From Narthecium ossifragum (taxonomy: Eukaryota; Streptophyta; Magnoliopsida; Dioscoreales; Nartheciaceae): 64,000 nt of DNA. The translations under genes and the position numbers were made by a program. The notes under the pieces are model-generated. The model saw only the letters and a list, made by a program, of their open reading frames with translations, was not told the origin of the DNA and did not search any database. The first letter of the stretch is position 1, and every line of letters begins with the position of its first letter. Positions 22,618-31,773 of this stretch are shown here, piece by piece. The stretch spans positions 9,913,485 through 9,977,484 of the forward strand of contig OY986968.1 in NCBI GenBank assembly GCA_963920575.1, read 5' to 3'.

Positions 22618-23701
22618 CTACTCATCCGTTTCTTCTTCAAGGAGCAGGGCCTTCCTGGGCCTACTAGCAGGTTGGCTACACTCCGAGGCCCGATGTCCTA
22701 CTTCCCCACAACGGAAGCACATGAAGGTGGCTCCCGAGGCCGGATTTGGGGGAGCAGGCCGCGGGGCTGAATTTGGAGGAGCAGGCCTCGGGGTCGGCTT
22801 CGTCTGCGGGGTCGGGTTTATTGTTGCTGGAGTTGGCCGTTGGTTTCTTCCCATTGCAGTCGTCCGGGCTTGCTGTTTTTCCACCGTCAACGCCCGCAGG
22901 TAAGCCTTAGACACCGTCCACAATGCATGGAGGCTCAACGCATCCTGGATGGATAGTCGCAGCCCCCCTAGGTATCTCGCCACCGTTTGCTCCTCAGTTT
23001 CTGATAGATCGTTCCTGGAGAGCAACTGATAAAATTCTTCAATATACTCTTCAACAGATCGTGTACCTTGGCGTAAAGTGTGCAGTTTCTGAAAGAGGGA
23101 TTGGGTATATCTGAAAGGAAGGAAGTGCTCTTTCATCCTTTTTTTTATCTTCTCCCAGCTTCGGATCTTGTCCTTCTGCTGCTTCTCCCGACCCCTTTTC
23201 AGTTGTTCCCACCACGTCGAAGCTCGACCCTTCAGTTTGATAGACACCAGCTTCACGTTGATGTCATCATGTACTTCTCGGAACTCAAATATACGCTCAA
23301 TCTGATGAAGCCAGTCAATAAAAATCTCCGGTTGTAATCCTCCCGCGAACTCAGGTAGGTCCACCTTGAATCCGTAATCCATGGAACAATCACGCTGGTG
23401 ATGGTGCCGAAACGGAGGTTGGTCACCATACGTATTTTGGAAGGAAAACTCGTTCGATGACAACTCCTCCTCCTCCTCGTCTTCTTCTTCATCTTCTTCT
23501 TCTTCGACAGGGCGTCCGGTCACGGTTTTGTTGTTGAAGTTGAAGCTGTAGCGCGACAACTTGCCGTTGCAGATCAACTATGGTTACCTGCAAGTCCCCT
23601 TGCTCCCGAGTGGGAGGTGCGTTGTCTACAAGAGGACGACCAAGTCCTCTGGGCGGAGATACGTTAGGCGGCCTTTGAGCACGTGCTCTAGTTCGAGGCA
23701 T
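22618..23701 (-). pseudogene. CRM-type gag (frameshifted)
   Basis: The likely start is the ATG at about 23701 (MPRTRARAQRPPNVSP), 28 bases after the primer-binding site. The N-terminal frame runs through a Gln-rich heptad-like stretch ([18 protein letters not shown]) to 23489. The rest is in another frame (23577-22618) with an acidic run, then the retrotransposon gag domain ([27 protein letters not shown]) and a C-terminal zinc knuckle [18 protein letters not shown] at 22618-22620 precedes the protease region, which continues downstream in the same frame. One frameshift near 23525 breaks the gag. Confidence 0.8.
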
Positions 23702-23728
23702 GGGTCTTCTTCCCAGGAAAATCAGACA

Positions 23729-23740
23729 GCTCTGATACCA
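23729..23740 (-). promoter_or_regulatory. CRM primer-binding site (initiator tRNA-Met)
   Basis: The minus strand reads TGGTATCAGAGC immediately downstream of the LTR end, the classic complement to the 3' end of plant initiator tRNA-Met used to prime minus-strand DNA synthesis. Confidence 0.9.
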
Positions 23741-23743
23741 CTC

Positions 23744-23837
23744 TGGCGCAGGGTAAACGTGAAAGCCTCTCGTTGGGAGAGACAACCATCCTCTCTATTG
23801 GAGAGACCACCAGAATTCTCAGAGAGGAGAAACTACT
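23744..23837 (-). mobile_element. CRM 5' LTR, piece proximal to PBS (separated from the rest by Athila-1)
   Basis: 94 bp matching 15377-15465 of the 3' LTR (CTGCGCCA end, GGAGAGACCACCAGAAT block). It stops at CTACT (23833-23837), the duplicated target of Athila-1. The other half is at 42452-42816. Confidence 0.85.
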
Positions 23838-25408
23838 TGATACGACTTGAAAAGTGTCGTGGCTTAACAAGTCTGACTAAAATTATAATATATTTCGGTG
23901 CTCTACCTTAACTACTAAGAACTAGTAGATAGTGGAGAGTCCGAGTCGAGTCCACAGGGATTTAGGTGATTGAGATCGAATGCTTAGTGAGTTTCCTACT
24001 AAGGAGTTGAGAAAAGATTGCAAGTTGAAATTAAACTAAACTTATACTAAAGGATTTATGAATACGAGAGAAAGGACCACAGGATTCTTAATCAGTAACT
24101 AAGGATCTACCAAGTCTTCCTAAGATCAGGGCATGCAAACACGATGAATGGCTTCCTAAAAATTGATAAGTGAATGGCTACTTCTCCTTACAACTCAACA
24201 AGTTCTGTTTAGGATTCCTTGTTGGCGAGAACAATTATCTAAATTCAGTGACCGGATGATTAGTTACGTTCACTGCTAATGAACCCTCTTACCAGGATGA
24301 GTTCATCGCAAATAATAACATAAATATGGATCTAGGTGTAAGATCGAGATGACTTCACACCTCGATGGCCGAAACTACAAGGGTAAGATGCATGAAGGAT
24401 TAGAGATGGAACGTAGTGGGACTAGCACTACTATAGTGGGACTAGCACTATACAATCCCTAATCACGAAAAAGATTCCGTCCGAGATACCATGGGACTAG
24501 CATGATCTTCTTATTTGGACGAATCCAATCCAAGCCCTAACATACACAAGCTCTAGAATCAAGTGCAAGCAAGACCAATCCATACATCCAACAAGAAATC
24601 AACACCAAGATATACGAAAATATAATCAATCCATAAAAGCCAAATAATCATGTATACAAACCCTAGATCTAAGAAATCCCTAGTAAAAACCCTAGTTACA
24701 TCATAAGAATCCCATGGTTAGGGTTTAGTTACTCATCTTCAGGGGGTGATCCATCGGTAGAAGTTGATGATCTCCTCCGCCATGGACCTCCTCCAAACAA
24801 TCGTCGAAGAAAAAGATGGAAAAAGATAGGAAAAACTCTCCCCAAAAACGTCTGGAAAAAGCCCCCCAAAAACCCTAAACAATGACTACTAGCCCAAGAA
24901 ACAACCTCCCACGGATTAGATCTGAGCCGTCGATTTTTGCCTCTGGTCTCGTCGGATCGATCGCGCTCTTGGAGTTGGATCGATCCGACTCCTTAATTGC
25001 TGGCAATGCCCGAGCGGGATCGATCGGGTCATTGGAGTTGGATCGATCCGACACCTTTACTTGCTGGTAACGCCCGAGCTGGATCGATCCGTCTGTCGAG
25101 TTCGATCGATCGTGCCTTTATTGTTGCGCTACGTCCCGTGCTGGATCGATCCGTCTCTTGGAGTTCGATCGATCCGGCAATTGTTCCTTGTCCCGTCGCT
25201 GGTTGAGTCGGATCGATCGCTCCTGTTGAGTTTGATCGATCAACTCGCCAAAATCGCCAGAATACTCTCGTTTTAGCTCCAAAGTTGACCTAACTCGTAG
25301 CAGGGTCTGTTATACCTGAAATAGAATAAAAGTAGTCAATCCAGCATTGCTCGGGGCCCAACAAAGCCAAATTATAAGGGTGTTTCGTGCACTTTTCAAG
25401 TCTTATCA
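23838..25408 (-). mobile_element. Athila-1 3' LTR
   Basis: On the minus strand it starts TGATAAGACTTGAAAAGTG at 25408 and ends CACTTTTCAAGTCGTATCA at 23838. The two ends are thus 19-bp inverted repeats with one mismatch, longer than the usual TG...CA. 24940-25260 holds ten GATCGATC palindromes. The purine-rich AGTTGGGGCTG (minus; plus 25409-25419) adjoins it as polypurine tract. Confidence 0.9.
24940..25260. repeat. ~64-bp tandem units each carrying two GATCGATC palindromes (Athila-1 LTR)
   Basis: I count ten GATCGATC in about 300 bp, arranged as pairs 14-15 bp apart (for example 25082-25089 and 25104-25111) inside imperfect units of the type GGTAACGCCCGAGCTG, then pair, then spacer. The homologous array lies at 41985-42290 in the other LTR. 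Confidence 0.9.
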
Positions 25409-25862
25409 CAGCCCCAACTTGATCTTTGCTAGTTATCGAGCAAAGCAAACAAAAATTTAAAATTAACGCAGTAAATCTAACTAGCCACTTTCGTAGGTCT
25501 CACGATTGCACTTAGCATGTGCAACAAGCCTTTAAACCCTTGGGCGGCCCCAGTGGAGGAGTTATAGTCTCCTGAGGGTTTCCATTATAATACTCATTAA
25601 TTCAAATGCACTAAATAGAATCACTATCAATGAATCTACTCTTCAATCCATAGTCATATAAACATAAAGTAAATAAGAACCAATCAAAGCATAGTTCCAG
25701 CACTTCAACATATTTAATCATGGTTCAAAAATAACTTTGACTCTCCAGTGTGTGTATTTGGTTTCACATGTATCAGAATATCCATTATATCCAAACATTC
25801 TACCAGTCAAGATCACAATTATAAGCAAACACATATTTTCCACTTATCATATAACAATCTCT
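25409..25862 (-). other. Athila-1 3' untranslated region next to 3' LTR
   Basis: Noncoding. It contains the polypurine tract at its left edge and otherwise AT-rich sequence without recognised motifs. It continues at 27304 after the nested LTR. Confidence 0.6.
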
Positions 25863-27303
25863 TGATGAGTCACTAAATATTCGTAATTAGACCCCTTAAT
25901 TTACCTTTGTTAGGCCTCGAGTGATTGTATTTGATAGTTTGTTAGTTGATTTCAGGTTTAATCATGCTTTGCGAAGAAATGCAAGAAATTCGGTTAATAT
26001 GCTGAAATACACTGCTCTGTCGACTGTTAGCACAATATTCACCAGAAATTATCCTTATGTCCAAATATTCTGAAATTTGAATGACATCTGGAACACATCA
26101 AGACGTACAACTTTCATGTTGGACACTTTTGGAGATTCCTGATGGATTGATAGCAGTTTCGAAGAAGATGAAGATATTTAGCTGCTGGAAGACTGGTCCG
26201 TCGACGCCTGGGAAAATATTCGCCAAATATTCTAGATAAGTCTAAATATTGCAAACTCTTCGGGAGAGGACAGAAGACTTCCAAATCTACATCTTTTGTG
26301 TTGGACTCATTCTCAAATTCCGAACCGGTTGAGCCGAGTCGCGATTGGAAGAAGCTGTCAGGGTTGAACCAGGAATTTCGAGTTGTACTAGAGGTCCAAC
26401 TCAACTTAGCCATAACCCTAATTCCGGGATTAAGGGTTATTATTATAAAAAGGGGTTATTCCAGCAAAACTTCTCATCTTTTTGTCAATCTTTGGAGGAG
26501 GAAGAAGAAGAAGGAGAGGATGTGGATGGTGACAGCTTCCTATTCCAACCCAGTGGCTTTCATCCAAAAGATGAGTTGCTAGTTATTGTACTTAGGATTA
26601 TTCATGAAACCCTAGCATAGTTTTCTATCTTCTTTGGTTTGAATCTTGTATTCTTCTCAAGACATGATCCTCTGAATTTGCTTTTTATTGTTAATAGAGT
26701 TGAGGGAACAGAGTTCCTTGACGTACTTTCAGTCCTACATGATTTCTGTGATTGATTGTAGAGATTCATAGGATGGTTTTCATGTGGTTTTTGGTTTACC
26801 TTTGAGATAGTCTATGCTACCTGAAGATAAGTCATGCTAAGGTCATTAGGAGTAGAATAATTTAATGTAATTGTAGGACCAAAGATGATTTATGCTAAAC
26901 AAAGATAGATTATGCCGTTGGAAACATAAACCTTATTTTAGGAATTCATGTAAGCTTAAGAAGCTGTGGATTCATAATGTTTAGAGAAGGGAACAAGAGG
27001 ATAACTAGAGAAGATTGAAGGTGAAACTAGGGCGGATTGAGTAATTCCTAAGTCACTTATCCATTGATTCAAATTGATCAACCTTTTATTTCTTTTCTTC
27101 ATTAATTTAATCTATTCTATCTTTGATTCTTTTCTTTAGTTTTAGGGTTTTGAGAATTGATTTTGATTTCCAACGTTTTCCCTGTGGATCGACTCCCGAC
27201 TTCACCACTATTTCTACTTAGTAGTTTAGTTATTGAATAAGGATATAAATTTAATATTTGATTGTGTTTACAACGTTTTAACGACGACGTTTGTGAGCGA
27301 TCA
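25863..27303 (+). mobile_element. Solo LTR of the Athila-2 family in Athila-1, TSD TCTCT
   Basis: It begins TGATGAGTCACTAAATATTC and ends TTTGTGAGCGATCA (1441 bp), with TCTCT on both sides (25858-25862 and 27304-27308). It is homologous to the LTRs of Athila-2 (45924 and 54876) and to 62574-63975. TATAAAA at 26444-26450 is the likely TATA box. The reading frame at 26298-26620 covers R/U5 sequence and is not supported as a gene. Confidence 0.9.
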
Positions 27304-27364
27304 TCTCTGTCCTTTTTTTTTCTTTTCTTTCTCTTTTTTCTTTCTTTTTTTTCAATTGAGTCTT

Positions 27365-27605
27365 CAACCGTTTTACGCGAACAACACACCTTGTTAGGCA
27401 CATTGCCCGGTTACTATGTATGAAGTCCCTTTTTTTTTTTCTCTTCTGTTAGGACATTCAACCGTTTTACGGGAACAACATGCTGGTTAGGCACCCTGCC
27501 TGGTTACTGAGTTGAAAGTCATTTCTCTTAGTGTTAGGCAACCCAACCGTTTTACGCGAACAACACGCTAGTTAGGCATATTGCCCGGTTACTAAGTTGA
27601 ACCCC
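27365..27605 (-). repeat. Three imperfect tandem repeats in Athila-1 3' region
   Basis: Three copies start with CAACCGTTTTACGCGAACAA (27366, 27460, 27544; the middle copy has GGG for GCG) followed by GTTAGGCA...GCCCGGTTACT blocks, at 84-95 bp spacing, separated by T-rich runs. They lie between the last reading frame and the 3' LTR. Confidence 0.85.
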
Positions 27606-28621
27606 TCCACTTTGCACACACATATATTTTTTGCGGACGGAAACTGTATGTGTCCATGTATCTTCTGTGACATGTCCTAAAATCATAGATCTATCCTAGT
27701 TTCATGTTCAGAATCTAACTTCAACTCATCCATATGTGAAAGTGCTCAAGTGCAATAGGATATGTCAAGTTATCCCTAAATCATGGTAAAAGTGTTAAAG
27801 TACAGAACCCATGTCATGCATAGTTAAATTTACTGAATTTTACGTGACATATGAATTTCTGAATAACTCATTGAATAATATTCTAAATGATGCATCTTTC
27901 TCAATAACCATCATAATTTCCTTCGTCTGACACGTTATAAGGGATGTATAAACTTCGGTTATCATAACATAAATAACTATGAATTCCTAGAATTCTAACC
28001 CCCAACTTAAATGTAACTGTCCCCAATTACACTTAGTTATAAAAAGAAAGCAAAGAATACGGGATAGAGATAACCTGAGATGCTGCATAAGACAAAGTAA
28101 CCTTGAGGATAAAAAGAAAAGCAAAGGTGCAGATCAAGGTTAGGCGTGAAAAACCAAGTAAGGGCGTGATGGCACCCAGCTGTGCAGGCGCTAACATATA
28201 TACCCTGTACGAGCATAGAAAAAATACCCCATGAATACATTTATGGAAAGTAAAGAATAATCATAAAAGTGAGAAAAATTGGGCAGCATTCCCTCTATTT
28301 ATTCAGTTAGCACAAGGGCTGTACAAGCATTCATCACAATGACGGAAATAGAAAAAAAAATTATCTTGCGCATCCACCTGCAGCAGTTATAACAAATACA
28401 AAATCAGCCACCCAGGCACATATAGATTGGCACACGCAGCCCTCGCACTCCCGGGGAACACCCCCCATAGCCAAAACGTCAAAAGATATATAACTATCAG
28501 GTCACGTAAGTACAAAATTGAGTCAGCCAACGACCAAGGACAAATCAAAACATGCCACACGCGGCCGAAGATGCAAGAAATCTAAAAGATATATAGGGAA
28601 ACCAAGCAAGCATCTAAGGTC
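27606..28621 (-). other. Athila-1 region between last ORF and repeat block, no gene seen
   Basis: About 1 kb of AT-rich sequence with no frame of credible composition. The ~67-codon frame near 28037-28240 is hydrophobic but has no family features and is not accepted. It probably forms the 3' untranslated region of the downstream Athila transcript. Confidence 0.5.
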
Positions 28622-30070
28622 TCAAGGCTGAGGCTGTGACCCTGGAAAGGACAATGGGCGATAAGGTACGATAGCAAGCACTGGTGGCGGAGGATAAAGA
28701 TCGTCGAGACGCGTACGAACGTACGAGAGGTCCGCCTGGATGGATGAGATGTCCGCCTGGAAGGCCGAGATGTCCGCCTGGAAGGCGGCATCTCTCACGT
28801 CGACAGCGTCCAAGCGCTGGTGTAAGCGTGCCAACCTAGCGCTGAACTCTCTGTACATCTCTCCCAGTGAAGGATGTTCAACCGGCCCGAACTCTGGCGC
28901 ATGATGTGCGCGGCTGGGACGCGGCTGGCGGAGAAAAACGCCGGCCCTCCTCATGTGGCCGAGGACCTTGCTCCAGGTGGCAGAAGCAAAATGTGCCGCC
29001 TTAAGTGCATCAAGCGACACGGTCGGCGCCCCCTCAGGAACACAGCCCTGGCGCTATAGAACGGTGGAGATAAGCCGAGGATGTGGAAAGGCGGCGTCGT
29101 CGTAACTCGGCCGCATTTCCAGCACCGCGAGCCGATAGAACTGGGCAACGTCCTCTAAGATCATCTGTGGGATACTCATCGCCCAATCCTTGGCCAGTAG
29201 CCACAACATGTGGAGCCAATCCCCGGTTCGATACTGATCATGCCCCATCTGGAATACATTCCGCCGCAAGACGTCGTCCACCAGCCACATGTGCACCGGC
29301 AGTTCGGCGCGAGTAAACGTGTCGGTGTGCTGACGGCCCGGATGGAGAAAAAGGCAGGGAACTGACTCAAGAACATACAGCTCATCGGGTGTCGCTCGGT
29401 GGAGGCCGGGACAGTGTTTAGGAATTAACAATGCATCGCAGACAGCCCGGAGAGTCAAAGATACCTCGACACCGTCGATCATGGAGGTTAAGCCCCTGGA
29501 TGCGTACTTGCGGGACGTCTCCTTGTTGCGCTCGTCGCCAAAAGGAACGGGCTGCAAGTTCTGATAAAACATGCAGACCAGTCGAGGGTACACAGAGGTA
29601 GACGGAGTGCACAACGGTAGTAGACCCTGGCACTCGAGGGTCGCGATAGAGTCTTGGGCGTGCTCGACCGTCCGGAAGAAGTCGACGTCAAAGGTGTATT
29701 CCATATTCAGCTCGCGGATCCAGCGAGGATGGAGGCCGCGGACATCGGTCGGAGGAGTCGACGGCTGGGACTTCTTTCGTTTGGTTTGCCGTCGGGGTGG
29801 TTGGGAAGAGGACGCAACAGCGGCTGTCTTCCGCTTGCCGGACGAAGGGGTAACCACCATCGAAGAGGATGGTGGTCTCGAGGCTCGGATCGGCCGTGAC
29901 GGAGGTGGAGAAGAGGAAGAGGCCGGCGAAGATGCGGAGGTTGCTGGAGAAGATCCTGTCGAAGCCGCAGTCAAGGGTAGCCGTCGGCCCATAGGCGTGG
30001 AAGAGGAAGCGGCGGAGGCCTTTCCTTTTCCGCCAAGGCCTTTCCGGATCACGTTCTTGGCACGCACCAT
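28622..30070 (-). CDS. Athila-1 extra ORF: plant 'putative transposon protein' domain, Ser/Pro-rich N-terminus, coiled-coil tail
   Basis: Starting at the ATG at 30070 (MVRAKNVIRKGLGGKGK), a basic Ser/Pro/Lys-rich N-terminus of ~150 residues is followed by a globular region. That region (LHPRWIRELNMEYTFDVDFF, FYQNLQPVPFGDERNKETSR, VEVSLTLRAVCDALLIP, LPVHMWLVDDVLRRNVFQMG) resembles the plant domain found in extra ORFs of Athila-like elements. A TAG at 29054-29056 interrupts the frame. The same frame continues to 28622 with a heptad-like repeat (AFQADISAFQADISSIQADL) and a Pro-rich tail. Total is 482 codons with one stop. The role is unknown; in Athila this position is called env-like, but I see no signal peptide or membrane segment in the accepted start frame. 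It lies in pol orientation. Confidence 0.6.
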
Positions 30071-30784
30071 TATGGGAAGGAAGGCAAGGGGCGGCGCCGG
30101 CGGCGAACCACGGGAAGCAGGGAACCGCGGACGGGGAAGATGTTGGGATGAGAGGAGAAAACGGCGAGGTCTGGAGTGGGGAAGAGGATCGGAGGAAGGG
30201 TATAGAGGCGGTAGAGGATGGGGGTGAGGAGGTCTTGCCGGAGGCGAGGCTGACCACCGGTCGGAGGAGAGAACGAGGATCGGCGGCACCCGAGCGAACG
30301 ATAAGGAGGAAAGGTGGATCGATCGAAGGGAAAAGCGTGCCCTAGGATCAATTGAACCTTGATTATAAACCCCAACGAACGCGACTTCGATCGATCCGTC
30401 CGTCGGGGTTGGATCGATCAAAGTCCACGTGGCAACCATCCCATCGCACAACGTAAGCAGTGGTAAGTGAGGAGGATCGATCGGCCGATATAGGCCAGAT
30501 TGATCCGACTCCCTCAAACCATGCTGTAGGAGCTGGAACTCGTGGAATTGTGCCCCTACGTGGGGCAGGTATGCAGAGCATTCGCGGCATGCACGGTGCA
30601 TCACCAAAAAGAACACAATAATCAATCCAATCAAACCGAACCCCACTTTGATTAATGAACTAACAACGCAACACGACAAAACCAAAATCCAAAATGCAAA
30701 GAGAGAGAACTAGCAAGTACCAAACTCAACCTAGAAAGGCATAAAGCAGAAGTCCTAGAAAGCAAAATATGATTGTCCAAAAGT

Positions 30785-31303
30785 TTAGTCATCGTCGTCC
30801 GTGTGGTCATCATCGTCCGTGTCGTCATCGTTGTCCGTGTCGTCATCGTCACTCTCGCTCGACCACTGGAACAGTGGGCGATCAGGATCATCTGAGGCAT
30901 ATGGGGACCCTGGTGGGGAGATTGCTGGCGATAGAAGCTCTGGATCGATCAGAGAACGCGGAGGCACCACGACGGAGTACCCGTTTGGCAATCTGAAAGC
31001 GACCCACGGATCCTCGAGGTCGGGGTCGTGCTGAATAGCATAAACAAGACGGGCAAAGAGATCAAGATCTGGTAGCGGCCCAAAAAACTCGACACCGGCA
31101 GGATATTCAATAACCGATTTGGCAGGATAAATAAGATCGGGTACGTCCCGAGGAGGGTAACAGTAGACTACCGGCAGAGACGGTGGTCGGCTCGAGTCGG
31201 CTGAGTCAGCAAGGTCATCATCTGATGAGAATATTGAAGCTTGAGACACCGGAGAACCCGGCTCAAAATCGGGCTCCGACGACGCGTGGCTGGACGTAGA
31301 CAT
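30785..31303 (-). CDS. Athila-1 extra ORF: 172-aa acidic protein with Asp-rich tail
   Basis: An uninterrupted frame (MSTSSHASSEPDFEPGSPVS start) encodes an acidic Ser-rich N-terminus, a central segment (IYPAKSVIEYPAGVEFFGPL, LFARLVYAIQHDPDLEDPWV, FRLPNGYSVVVPP) and a C-terminal run of Asp with Thr/His (about the last 22 residues), made by a GTC/ATC triplet-like repeat at 30788-30855. There is no recognised domain, signal peptide or membrane segment. It is in the same orientation as pol, between integrase and the larger extra ORF. The codon frame is fully open, unlike the surrounding DNA, which supports a real or recently real gene. Function unknown. Confidence 0.5.
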   Translation of the reverse strand: MSTSSHASSEPDFEPGSPVSQASIFSSDDDLADSADSSRPPSLPVVYCYPPRDVPDLIYPAKSVIEYPAGVEFFGPLPDLDLFARLVYAIQHDPDLEDPWVAFRLPNGYSVVVPPRSLIDPELLSPAISPPGSPYASDDPDRPLFQWSSESDDDDTDNDDDTDDDDHTDDDD

Positions 31304-31516
31304 TGAGAGTAACCCTGCATCCGAGATAAGTGGTAAGAGGAAACAGAAGAAGAGTGACTGGATAGGGCAGGATCGATCGAACTAGAAGTGGCCGATCGAT
31401 CCCGCACGGAATGACGGAAGAACTATACTGACAGGAACAGAGGAGGGAGAGATATTCATGAAAACTAAGGGGAACGGTTGAAGGAAGAAGAGAAGGCTAA
31501 CATGCATAACAGAGGG

Positions 31517-31768
31517 CTAGAAGAACAATGAAACGACGAGAGGAATGCGGAGGATGTCGGCAATGGTCGCCGGCGTCATTGGGCGGAAGCCATGGCCAAA
31601 ACCATGGGTTCCACCGTAGACATACACACAAAAGTCGAACACATGCGGAGGAGATATGAAGAGGACGCGTGGGACTCTTACCGAAAAGCTCAAATCACCT
31701 GAAGGAACACGCCGGAAGCAGAGTCGATGATGGGACTCACAAGCCGGGCACAGAGGATAGGATTGACT
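31517..31768 (-). pseudogene. Possible degraded ORF in Athila-1 downstream region
   Basis: A minus frame encodes FDFCVYVYGGTHGFGHGFRP and MTPATIADILRIP. The second phrase is reminiscent of the LTLRAVCDALLIP segment of the ORF at 28622-30070, suggesting a decayed relative or duplicate. The frame is cut by the solo LTR at 31774. No start can be assigned. Confidence 0.3.
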
Positions 31769-31773
31769 ACGGC

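Noticed and set aside
24940..25260. Regularly spaced short repeats that might suggest a CRISPR array
   Set aside because: Repeats are 8-bp palindromes inside ~64-bp degenerate units of an LTR in plant DNA; no cas genes, no conserved long repeats with unique spacers.
28037..28240. 67-codon hydrophobic minus frame that could look like an envelope membrane segment
   Set aside because: No homologous context, no larger frame around it, and composition expected of AT-rich DNA; not enough to call an env gene.
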